Below are positions 21,962 through 33,052 of a stretch of 64,000 bases of DNA, piece by piece. Made by a program: the position numbers and the translations under genes. The notes under the pieces were generated by a model that saw only the letters and a list, made by a program, of their open reading frames with translations, ran no database searches and had not been told where the DNA came from. Origin of the DNA: Porodaedalea pini (Eukaryota; Basidiomycota; Agaricomycetes; Hymenochaetales; Hymenochaetaceae); the NCBI GenBank assembly GCA_002794775.1, contig NBAY01000052.1:62001-126000 (forward strand), written 5' to 3'. Within the stretch, counting starts at the first letter, position 1. The number at the start of each line of letters is the position of its first letter.

Positions 21962-24900
21962 TCATTGAAAGGGGTTGAAGCATTCCTGCCAGCGTGCGCC
22001 ATAAGCAGCATCTCTGAAACTTAGTCTGGTCGAAAATGCACAACTAAAAACGGCCGTATTTTGAGGACGCCAGAGTGAAGGGCGAAGATCAGGAGGAACC
22101 CATAAGAGCAGCTCGCGCTGTCCGCCACATATCCATCCGTTTTCAGCCAAGGCCCAGTTCGTGTGCACCTCGAAAGGCCCGGAAGCGACCTCTCTGCCTT
22201 GTGTGTCCCAGACCCTGATCGTGTGATCCTCAGAGCCCGAGACGATGTGCGTGCCATCCGGCGAGAAAGCAACGGACTCGATGCCAGCAGTATGCCCTTC
22301 AAAGGGTCCAGAGACAACTTCCCCGCTCTGCACGTCCCAAACCCTGACCGTCTTATCCCAAGATCCCGAGACAACCCGTTTCCCGTCCGGAGAAAAGGTG
22401 ACAGACATGATGTAGTTCGTGTGTCCTTTGAAAGGCCCGGAAATGATATCCCCGCTCTGCGCGTCCCAGATTCTAATCGTGTTATCCCAAGATCCCGAAA
22501 CTACACGCATTCCATCACGTGAAAAGGCTACAGACATGATGCTGTCCGTGTGTCCTTTGAACGAGCCAGAAACGACTTCCCCACTCTGCACATCCCAAAT
22601 CTTGATCGTCTTATCCCAAGATCCCGAAAGTATGCGTGTTCCGTCAGGTGAGAAGGCCACGGACATGATACCGTCCGTGTGGCCTTCAAAAGGCCCGGAA
22701 ACAACCTCCCCACTCTGCGCATCCCAAATCTTGATCGTCTTATCCCAAGATCCCGAGGCGACCCATTTGCCATTTAGCGAGAAGGCGACCGAATTGATAG
22801 CCTCCAAGTGCCCCTCGAAAGGCCCGGAAACGGAAACGGCCACCCCACTCTGTGCATCCCAGACTCTGACTGTCTTATCCCAGGATCCCGAGACTAAGTG
22901 CTTGCCATCCGGCGAGAAGGCAACGGATGTGACAGTGTCTAAGTGCCCTTCAAAAGGCCCAGAAACGCCATCACCGTTCCACGCGTCCCAGACCCTGATA
23001 GTCTTATCCCAAGATCCCGAGGCGACCTGTTTCCCGTCCGAAGAGAAGGCAACGGACTTAACACAGTTTCTGTGTCCCTCGAAAGGCCTAAGAAGAACCT
23101 CGCCACTATGTGCATCCCAGACCCTGAGTGTCTTATCCCAAGACCCCGAGACGATATGTCTGCCGTCAGGCGAGAAGGCAACAGACATGACGGTGCTTGC
23201 ATGCCCTTCAAAAGGACCAGAGACAATCTCTCCGCACTGCATATCCCAGACTATGATTGTATTATTACGGGAACCGGAGACTACGCGCTTGCCGTCAGGT
23301 GAGAAGGCAATGGATGTAACGCTATCTCTGTGCTCGAAAGGTCTGAGGACGATCTTCCCACTTCGTGCATCCCACACTCTGATTGTCTGATCCCTGGAGC
23401 CCGACACGATGCGTGTGCCATCCATTGAGAAGACGACAGACCAGATTTCATCTGTATGACCTTCAAAAGGCCCGCACACAACCTCCCCATTGTTCACATC
23501 CCAGATTCTGATTGTTCTATCATCAGAGCCCGAGACGATGTGTGTTCCATCAGGCGAAAAGGCAACTGACATGACGCCCGCCGTATGTCCTTCAAAAGGT
23601 CTAGAAGCGGCAGTCCCATTCAGCGAATCCCAGACTCTGATTGTCCTATCCTTGGAGCCAGAGATGATGCGTGTGCCGTCTGGTGAGAAAGCGACCGACC
23701 AGACTTCATCCGTGTGCCCTTCAAAAGGCCCGACTGCGACCTCTCCATTCTCCACATTCCAGACTCTAATAGTTCTATCGTCGGAGCCCGAGACGATTTT
23801 TGTACCGTCAGGAGAGAAGGCGATGGAATTGACGCAGTCCGTATGCCCCTCGAAAGGCTCGGAAATAGCTTCGCCACTCTGTGCATCCCAGACTCTGATT
23901 GTCTTATCCTTCGAACCCGAGACTATGCGCATTCCGTCAGGTGAGTAGACAACAGAGAAGACCTCATCCGTGTGCCCTTCTAATACCTTCAGCCACTGTG
24001 CTGGTGATCTGGTACCTCTTTGTTCTACCTGCAACACGGAGGACGTTTGCTTCGAGTAATGAGCTGCGACCTCTGACTCATCCTTCATAAAAGGCAGCAT
24101 CGAGAGATATATATGAGGTGTACTTTGTGCAATGGGTACAGCAAACATAATCGCAAGTCTGCTAGCATCCCTTAAGAATGATGAGATATCTGCGTTGGGC
24201 TTTTTATCAAATCAGTCGCATATTCTCATGGATATGTTCGCGCACTGACCATAGCCCACGTGCTTGCGTCGAGAAGTGCTTGACCAGCAAGACGGCCAAA
24301 GGTTTTCAACAGACTAAGAACTTCAAACCAGTACAGCAGACGCAGGTGAATAAACCCTGACAATGTATCGAGCAAATCAGAAGAAAATGGAACATCAAGG
24401 ACATGCTGAGCCCAGAAAAGGCATGCGTATTCCAAATGTGACGGTATTTTATTTCTGATACGGTCTTCAAGTCCTGGAACGTCCTCATTAAAGACGAAGG
24501 ACGTCTCGAGGTCGCAAATATTGAAGCGAAGCATGACCTCCATGATAGCAAGGCACCGGGTAGCGATAATTTTTTTATGGGCTGAGGTATCAATGAACCA
24601 CGGGTCTGCAGAGCGCTCCGGTGATAAAAGGAAGTCGGAAAATGACACATGAAGAAGACTGATGGGATTTCCTGGTGTGTATGCAAGCAAGCATCGAAGC
24701 TTTGATAGAATGAGATGGGATGGCTCGTCGGTTGGAAAGCCTAGAATCCCATCGACGGCCTTATTGGAAAGCGGGGTCTTGCTGAAAAGGAGTAGCGCAA
24801 ATACTTTTGCAAAGCGAGCTCTGGATCCGACATCTTCCCACGTAATCCCCGAGCTGCTAAGCACGGTAGCATACAGCTCGTCGAGGCCAAAGCGAGCGAG

Positions 24901-27130
24901 GGACTGTGAATTTGAGACCAGTTCCTTCAGCTTTCTAAACGGATTGTCGCTGCCTGAAACCAGTTTTACCGCAGTGGACGCCCAAATGAAAAGACCTCCT
25001 GCAGCGTTGCCGAGTAATGCTAAATTTGCATCCCAAGGCCAATCCTTCGGAATTTCCACCTCCGGGTCTGTCTTAACTATCTCGTGCATCTCGTGGCGTA
25101 TGTATTCGAGGACGTCACGGCGACTGTCGTCCGAAGTGTAATCGAGCTCGATTTCATGGACAGAATTCGTATGAGCCGACAGGGCCCTTACGATGTCGTT
25201 TTCCGGTCGACTTGTAATAAGGAAACGGAAGTTAGAAGGAAGCTTTGGAAATTCATTCCTTAAGAGACGCATAAGGTCTTTACGAGTTTCGAGCGTGCCG
25301 CACTCGTCCAACGCGTCAAGGACGATGACGATAGGTCCCTGAACGGAAACGGCGGCGGCTTTGAGTGGACCTAATAGGAGCTTCTCAAATTGAGTCGTGG
25401 CAGAAGCCATAGCGATGCCACTGTCCTGCTCAACAGCTGCAGCGATATGGGTCGCAATAGAGGAATCGAACGAAGCTAGTGCAAAAGCAATGGTGCGAAT
25501 GACAGAGGATGGTTGACTTTTTCCTCGTTCAAAGGATAGAAAGGCTCCAAGACGATATAACCCACGAAAGTATTCTGCAATGGTCATGCTGACCGTGCTT
25601 TTGCCAGAACCTGCAACACCATACAACCAAACGATGTTTTGGTCCGTCTCCGCTAGCAAAAGGTCAGTAATTTGCTGTCGAGTCTTGATTCGTGTTCCAG
25701 GAAGACACATAGGACGGCCAAATGCGTCCGTCGGACTTGGATTGAGTGCTTGTTGTAGCACTGAGTGAACATAATTCAATGTAGGCCAACGACCAAAAAG
25801 GGCTGGAACGTACATAAAACATCTACTTTTCGGGACACTCGTGCCGAAACAAAGGCAGCGTAAAGAATATTGCCGGAGTCGAGTGCTTTCCTGAGGTCTG
25901 TCAACGACTTTTCAAACTCTCCGATCTTTCCTTCGCTGCTAAGGTCAAGCATCCGTCCTGAGCAAAAGTCATACTCTGGCCAAGATCTGTTTAGACAGAC
26001 GGACTCACCAGCAAACCCATGACGGGCGTATTGTCGAACAAATAGGCAGCATTCAATGGTTTGCTTCAAAAGTTCGACAATAGTCTGTTCGAGACTCCGA
26101 ACTTTGTCCAGAAGAGAATGGGTATCACAGATGAAGTCGAAAGCTTCTTCCATCGTGCGAACCAGACCGACGATTCTCTTATCTGCTTCGTACTGCTTCG
26201 AAACAGACTGCAAGAAAGAACCATTTAGGACTATTACAACATGCAATCTGCCGGCGTACCCTGTAGAGAGCTACGGTCACTTGCCATGCCGCATTAAGAT
26301 ATGGGTGGATCTAGTCGTACTTATAGATCAACAGTCGACGCCATGAAAAAGAAGATTTACTTTTGATACGTCATCCATAAATCCGACAAAACCATTGAGC
26401 CTTGAGATAAGGCTTCCGAGCGAATTGTACAGGTTGACTTCGTTCTGTTGAATGACTCCGTCGGCGATCGTGACCGTAGTGAGGTCTGCAGTGTCCGAGG
26501 AGCGCACAATCCCGCCTTGCTGAACATCTTGTCCGGCAGCCTTGATATCGATACCGGCGCGTGTTACCACATCGACAGCCTCGAGGCGCACATGTAAAAC
26601 ACCTGCGTGCGATGTAGATGCTTTCCCTGGGGGTGTACTAAGACTTAATTGGGTCACGTCTGGGTCAAGTTAGGCACAAGTCTGGGACCACGAGAACTAA
26701 GACTAAGGCTCTAGCTCACCTTCGTCATTGGCGCACTTCTCCAACAAGTCGGCGAGTTTGATGTCGACGCGACCAACATAAGGGTCTGATAACCAGACCG
26801 ATTTGTGTTTGACTTTGATTGTGAGAACTTCGCTCGCATCTGACGAAGAACTGCATGCGCAGTGTTGAGTACTGATGTTCTCTAAAGGTGATTTGCTACA
26901 CATATTTACAACGTTAGAGTGTCGTTCCAAGTGGGCGACAAATCCTTCTTGACTGCCCGCGTTTGCTTGCTGATGTCGCCGAGCTTCGCCTTCGCGTAAA
27001 GGTCTGGCACCTTGCGATAAAGCTTTGACTCCCAAGTCACGTCATGAATGCGGATAACTACGGAGGATGTCAATACGTATAAGTCCGTGCAATGCAAAGA
27101 CGTACTGTGCAGGGCATAGTGAGCGGACAT
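21962..27130 (-). CDS. C2-NACHT-WD40 NLR (HET-E-like STAND protein)
   Basis: Nine exons (minus): 27130-27106, 27057-26910, 26850-26720, 26659-26361, 26310-26260, 26207-26009, 25957-25814, 25760-24246, 24189-21962, giving 1579 residues. Order: C2-like domain (about 1-200; phrase [11 protein letters not shown] then [10 protein letters not shown] and DPYVGRVDI), helical linker (about 200-335), NACHT NTPase with P-loop GVAGSGKST (about 381) and Walker [13 protein letters not shown], winged-helix-like region, then 14 WD40 repeats plus one degenerate (about 905-1515). Proteins of this type act in fungal non-self recognition and cell death; here that is inference from architecture. C2 suggests Ca2+ or membrane targeting. 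The start was set by phase: only ATG 27130 joins correctly to the next C2 exon. Intron 25958-26008 is 51 nt and in frame. Confidence 0.9.
22175..23986 (-). repeat. Fourteen near-identical WD40 repeats
   Basis: Units of about 129 bp encode FEGHT-x3-SVAFSPDG-x3-VSGS-x2-TIRVWD-type repeats. Most differences fall at the same few columns (after GHT, after SPDG, and in the loop after VWD), the pattern known from HET-D/E/R proteins. One unit lacks the GHT and has HRD. A degenerate fifteenth unit follows. Confidence 0.92.
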
Positions 27131-27719
27131 TGAGAGGAGTGTGTAAGTTCGATTTCGATTGATTTCATAGCCGCCATCACGCCAGTGTGTTTGGTCCCGT
27201 GGGCTCAAGTAGAGAAGAAAAAAATAGGACGTGATTTATAAATTACATCAGCACATCTTTTATAAGCAAACCTATAAAAGGGAATTGGTGATCAGGAATA
27301 GTTATTCTTCACCAGATAAACTCATATATATTTGACAATAATCAATTGAAGAGTTTAGACCCTTTATTTATTTATTTTTTGAAGAGAATCCAAAGAATTG
27401 AGCAAGTTATGGATTTTGTTTTTGAGTTTTGAGTAACTCAAAAACGCAAAATCATGTGATCACGCGCGTCGCCAACATTTGACAACAACTAGTACTGTAC
27501 AAATCTTTAGCAGCTGGATTCATAACGAGAAGAAGGTAAACATCAGTCTGACGAGTAGTAGTACTAGTGTCGTTCAGATCTAAGGTCGTCGTAAAAGGGC
27601 ATTGAATGAATAAATACGAATACAGTTAAGGGAATAAACAAGGTGATGAATTAAAAAAACATGAGACAAAAAGAAAACCGAAACAAGTTGGGCTATTGCA
27701 AGTCATGGAAAGGTCATTT
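27131..27719. other. Intergenic between NLR and LIM genes
   Basis: NLR promoter side (27131-about 27400) and 3' flank of the LIM gene. AT-rich; no gene seen. A TATAAAAG at about 27270 reads in the plus direction and has no gene to serve. Confidence 0.5.
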
Positions 27720-30700
27720 CTAGAGTTCATTCCTGAGGATAACGCTAAAGCAATGCTCGCAGAATGGCTTCTTGTCACGTTGAAAGAACGATGGCTCCTC
27801 GAATGGCTTCTGGCAGCCCTATGCGTCTTCGATTTAATATCGTGCTCGAAGGATAAATTTCTTTTGGGTTACTCACCGCACATACGAAACACTCATAACA
27901 CCATTTCCCGCCAAGCGCCTCCACAGCGCGCATCCCATCGCGTATACTACGCTTGCACGATTTGCACTTCGGCGCTCGCAGGCGTACGTGACACGCCTCA
28001 CAGTACGGGTGGCCGCGGAAGACGGTGAAGCCAACCTCGTCGCCATCCGCGTCGAGCGCAATGTCAAATGCGCCATCCCCCTTTATGCTGATCTCGTTGG
28101 GTCCCGAGCGGGTGGATGCCTTCGCTGGCGACGGGGCGAGGAATGGATCTCCACACTCCGCGCAGAAGAAGTGTTGTTCGTGGTATGTACGCTTCCCAAG
28201 CGCGGGATCATCAAGCGTGATGAAACGCTCGTCGATGATCGGTGTCTTGCAGGTGTAACACTGCGGGGCAAAAAGCTACAAACAAACTTTATATGCTAAT
28301 CTTTGAGTGGCTTGCAAGGGAATGCTTACCTCGTGATAGTCGAGATGGCAGTAAGGCTTGCCATCGTGCTCGTACGAGCTCACGTGCTCAAGATGCTCGC
28401 CGCATGTACAACACTTGAAGCACTGAGGGTGCCATCGTAGGCCCATCGCACTTACAATGCGCCCAATGATGCTCTGGTGACAGCCACCGCACACGAGCCC
28501 GCCTCCCCTAGACCGCAAATTCGAGCCAGAGCTCGAGCTCGTCGGGATGGGTGCCGCGGCGGAGCCGTTAGGCGGTCGCGGAAGCCCACGCGATTTTGCT
28601 GGAGATGCTGCGCTTGCGAGGTCGTCTAGAATAACCGGCATAGACACAGCGTGAGCTTGCGGTGAAGCGGCAGATACCGAGATCATCGGACGCGAACTGC
28701 CTGTATCTTCTTCATCACCGGGTATGCTGATCAATGGTATGGTAGCCTTATGAGGGCTTGTGGGCTTTGGTGACACTACGCCGGTTGGAGCCTGCACCTT
28801 CACGTTGGGCGCAGAGTTCAAGGCATCGTCAAGGTCAAGATCGCCAGGCAAATTAATTTGTGGTATCGTTGGGACCCCATTCTGCGCGGGACTGTGTTGG
28901 GGTATATCTTCAGGCGTTTTGATCGTCGGAATAGACGGTACGGATGAAGATGCCGTTGAAACCGAGGGAGATGGCGATCGGCGCAGGGAGGGCGGTGGGG
29001 CATCGTCCAAGCTTAGGTCCATATTTACTGAGCGGCGTGGTGACCGCGTCGAGAACGGATATGGCTTCGTCGGTGATCCGGATCGCGATGCACTACTCCC
29101 CTGCGCGATTGGACGCTGGCTCTGGATTTGCGGAACCACAACCTCTGTCTTCGTTTTGCTGGCAGCGACATTTTCTTCGTCCAGCGCCATAGTCGCGAAG
29201 CGGAGCACCATCGAGGTTTTCGGCTCGCCGCCTGCGGCGATCTTCTCAAGGTTCGCAGTCGGGAGCGTCCACGACGGCGTGCGCTCCGTGCGCGAGGGCT
29301 GTGGCTGACGAACAACAGGCATGGGAAGTTTCTGCGCCTGCTGAGGCAGTTGCGGTTGCGGCGAGCGTGCGAGCGCAACTGGCGCTGCAGGTAGTGCAGC
29401 GAGCGCTGGTGCCGAGGCGGGTGGCTTTGTAGGTGAAGTAGGTTTTGAGTGAGCCTGTGCCTCGTTCATGCCCTGCTCCGCACGCTCCCAGGCCCTTCGC
29501 CGGTCAACAGCGCTCTTTGTTCGCGATGGCAAGTCTCTAATTCCATACTGCGGTGATGGAGGCTCGGGCTTCACACCAAAAGCCTGCGAATTACGCTTCG
29601 GGAGGTCAAGAATGCCGTATTGAGGCGATGGCGTCCGCCCACGGGTCTCGTTACTTTCCTGCCGAACAGCGGATAGCCGATCGTCGCCATCTTCTGAGTC
29701 AGAGCTCAGATACGGTTGAGGGGGAGGAGCTTGTGGGATAGTCTGCGGGGAAGCTGGAAGCGACATCACCGACTTAGCAGGCGAATGGGGAGCAGGAACA
29801 ATACTCATCCCGCTCCTGCGATGCTGAAGTTGTGTCAGATCAGGTGGGGCGGTTGGGGAGTGTGGAAGCGCGCGTCGCTGTGTTGACGTCCTCTGCGCTG
29901 TCGTCTCTTCAGAAGAAAGCACCTTTTTAGGACTCGACGTTCGTGCAAAATGCATGTTTGTCGTTCTTGGAAGGCCCTGCGATGGAGATATAGGTGCAGA
30001 TGACGAGGACGAGGATGGCGAGGGAAGTGAGGAAGTCGGGCGTACAGATGACTGAGGGACTATACGGGAGAGAGATGACGATGACGATGACGAGTGTCCG
30101 AAGCCATTCAGCGGGGATGCAGACTCTTGGTATCGCGTCTGGGGCGGCATGGACATGGGCCGTGGATGAGCTTGTGGTCCACCTTGCGCTGGTTGGGGCA
30201 AAGGACGGCGCGAACCAATCGCTGGATTACTTCCAGGCGGTTGGGAATGCGATTGAGATCCAGGAGGGGCTGACATTGAAGGAGCTACCTGCGGGGCACC
30301 GACCGCACGACCGTGTTGCGTCTGTGGAGGTGGAGGCTGCTGTTGCTGCTGGGGTGCGGGAGCGCGCTGAGTTCGAGCGTTGTAGGCTTCATACATTGCT
30401 AATGCTTGAGCTGGAGTAGGCTGTGCCCGTAATTGAGGTTGCATTTGCATTGGCGCGTAAGCATACATCCTCTGTGCATACTGCGCCGGAGTGAATTCAG
30501 ACTGAGGCGCATACTGGCCGGGAGGCACGTACGGCGCCGGACGTTGTCCGACCTGCGTCTGCGTTTGCGCATATGGTGGCTGGTACTGTTGCACCTGTCC
30601 GTATTGGCTCTGCGGGTGGGCGACCTGCTGGTTCTGCGGTTGAGGCTGGCCCTGGCTCGGTCCAGGCTGCAGTTGCTGTCCGCCTACGCGCTCCTGCTGC

Positions 30701-30882
30701 AATGGATGCCGCGGTGGAGCAGGATGTTGTCGATAATCAAGCGCACTCGGACGCAGATGGGGAGGTGTCGAGGTCGCCTGTGGCTGCTGTTCAAAGCGCT
30801 GGCGCGCAGCATAGAATGAGGACTGGATAGGGGCGGCGGGAGGCGGCGGCGCCGCGTAATATTGTTGTTGGTAATGACTCAT
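27720..30882 (-). CDS. Triple-LIM-domain protein (paxillin-like)
   Basis: Exons (minus): 30882-28330, 28275-27877, 27818-27720, all in phase 0, giving 1016 residues. The first 790 residues are low-complexity (Q, P and S rich) with repeated YGI-R/L-DLP phrases, probably disordered. Three LIM zinc modules follow: LIM1 from CGGC (about 798), LIM2 from CYTC (about 855) and LIM3 from CKSC (about 957), each with the second half-site C-x2-C and a final C/H/D. LIM2 carries about 36 extra residues between its two zinc halves. Fungal proteins with C-terminal LIM domains and a long disordered head (Pxl1 type) act at cell tips and the septum with actin and Rho signalling; that role is inferred. The start is ATG 30882, before SHYQQQ. 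Confidence 0.9.
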
Positions 30883-31194
30883 GGCTTGCCGTCGCACGCA
30901 ACGACACGCGTGTTTATCACCGTTGCTTGTCGGCGTACACGCTGGCCACCTGTAACGTGCGCCGTTGATGCAGAACTCGGTGATGAGGAGCGCGTCTACA
31001 TAAAGTTGAACTCCAAGGCGACACGCTTTAGTCAGACTTTCTCACGAATACAAATCCCACCAGGCTTGTTATAATCGAGCAGCATAATGATGCTCCAGAG
31101 TCGTGGTCATTACAAGAAGCGTAGGTAGGCACAGAATACAGGTGGTGATAAATAGGTAGTACACGAGATCCAGAAACCCAGTGGAAAGACGCGT
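30883..31194. other. LIM promoter and H2A 3' flank
   Basis: 312 bp between the LIM start and the H2A stop. No gene; no clear TATA box. Confidence 0.45.
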
Positions 31195-31770
31195 CTATAC
31201 CTCCTGTGAGTCCTTCTTGCCCTTTGCTGACTTGTTCGGGAGGAGCTGCGTGCGAGGCAGTAAAATCAGTAAAGTCATCTGGAAAACAGTGCATGAAACT
31301 TACCTCAGGGTTGATGAAAGGTACAACACCACCCTGCGAGATGACGACGTTACCAAGGAGCTTGTTCAGCCTGGAAAGCGTAGGTGAGTCGAAGATAAGG
31401 AATAAATGGAAAATGACGCACTCTTCATCATTGCGGATGGCAAGTTGAAGATGGCGTGGCACAATACGCTGCTTTTTGTTGTCACGGGCGGCGTTACCGG
31501 CAAGTTCGAGAATCTCGGCTGCAAGGTATTCAAGGACAGCGGCGAGATAAACTGTGCGAATCCGATCAACTCAAAATTTCCGATAGGACATCAGAAGGTT
31601 TACTCACCAGGAGCACCTGCACCAACGCGCTGCGCGTAGTTCCCGCGCTTGAGAAGACGGTGGATACGACCGACGGGGAACTGGAGACCAGCCTTCGCAG
31701 AGCGAGACTGTGACTTGGAAGCGTCGCCGGACTTGCCTCCGGACTTGCCAGCCTTGCCCTTGCCAGACAT
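31195..31770 (-). CDS. Histone H2A
   Basis: Exons (minus): 31770-31608, 31551-31422, 31370-31304, 31245-31195, giving 136 residues. It has the histone fold with [60 protein letters not shown] and [13 protein letters not shown]. The N-terminal tail is rich in K, G and S. The C-terminus is KDSQEV, which carries the SQE motif phosphorylated at DNA breaks, as in other fungal core H2A proteins. It is divergent from H2B with a 350-bp shared region. Confidence 0.97.
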
Positions 31771-32120
31771 TGTTGTTGTTAAGTGGTTGGAGGTGGTGAA
31801 GAAAAGTTAGGTTGAGGGCGACGAGCGGCGGGCAGCGAACAACGTGGGCAGCGAAAGAGTTGAGAGACGGTCTGCAGTCGACGCGGCTTACTCTTATAAG
31901 GCAGCAGCGGTGGCTGTGCCAGAATTGGAGCAGAACCAGGGAACCAGGGCGTTATTGTTGCGTCACACCGTGCTGATAACGCGACTTGACCAAACATAAA
32001 CAAACTGCGGCTTAGTTTAAATCCAGCGCACGCTCCTCCGCCTCTGACCACATCTTCGTCGTATCTGCCACTATCAACCACACTCTAGCCCTCACCACCC
32101 AAGTATTCAATTCTATCGCA
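31771..32120. promoter_or_regulatory. Bidirectional H2A/H2B promoter
   Basis: 350 bp between the two ATGs. For H2A, TTATAA at 31894-31899 lies 124 bp before its ATG; for H2B, TTTAAAT at 32016-32022 lies about 100 bp before its ATG. Shared control in S phase is expected from histone biology. Confidence 0.8.
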
Positions 32121-32718
32121 ATGGCCCCCAAACCTGCTTCGACTGCCGGCAAGGCCCCTGCTTCCACCGCCTCTAAGGCGCCTGTCGCGGACAAGTCTGC
32201 GACTAAGACCGCAAAGAAGACCGCGCCTGGTGATGGCGACAAGAAGAAGAAGCGCAGAGTGCGCAAGGAGACGTATGCGTCGTACATCTACAAAGGTTCG
32301 TCTTTCAGCCTTAGAATGATTTTCGTGTATGGTAAGCTGACTTGGCGTGCTTCCAGTCCTCAAGCAGGTCCACCCAGACACTGGTATCTCCAACAAGGCG
32401 ATGGCTATTCTCAACTCTTTTGTCAATGACATCTTCGAGCGGATCGCAGGCGAGGCGTCTAGTGCGTTATCCTTTCCTTTTGGACTCTTCGTATGCATTC
32501 TGACTGGCTCTTTCAGAGCTCGCATCGTATTCCAAGAAGTCGACCATCTCATCACGAGAGATTCAAACTTCCGTGCGCCTTATCCTGCCCGGCGAACTCG
32601 CCAAGCATGCCATCTCTGAGGGAACCAAGTCCGTGACTAAGGTACGTTGTCTGATATTACTTACGCTTTGCTTGTTCTGACCCTTTTCCCGTAGTTTTCA
32701 AGCGCAAACCCCAAGTAA
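32121..32718 (+). CDS. Histone H2B
   Basis: Exons 32121-32295, 32357-32461, 32517-32641 and 32695-32718 give 142 residues. It shows the H2B fold: [42 protein letters not shown], then [20 protein letters not shown] and [14 protein letters not shown]. The tail has alternating K, A, P and S. The predicted C-terminus, FSSANPK, is spliced on by a 24-nt last exon. Intron 1 has a GTTCGT donor. Confidence 0.97.
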
Positions 32719-33052
32719 ACCGTGACGTGTATTGTTGTATTTCTACTCTACATGTATTCATATTTATAATATCGATGTTTCTGGTTTCCTTGGTTTCTTC
32801 CAGCTTATGCGATGAAAAAGATAGATTTGTTGAGTCACTCTTGTTTGAGTAACTGAGTTGGTCCGCGAACCGTTTGTATTATTCTGATACTTTTGGTGGT
32901 TGAGAATTGGGGAACTCGATAAGGGAATACGATTGTACAGGGCTGTTGGTATAGGCTATTGATACATAAAGTGAAGAGCAAGTAAATACGATAAATGACC
33001 CACCATAGCAATCTCGTTTTCTCTGAGCCCCAGCAACGAAGGATTCGAAAAG
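32719..33052. other. Convergent 3' region
   Basis: Between the ends of H2B (+) and the membrane protein gene (-). AT-rich, no gene. Confidence 0.5.

Noticed and set aside
22419..23390. 323-codon plus-strand open frame
   Set aside because: It is the antisense of the WD40 repeat array; its own repetitive pattern follows the repeats, and no domain fits.
27268..27278. TATAAAAG box
   Set aside because: Oriented in the plus direction with no plus-strand gene downstream before the LIM gene 3' end.
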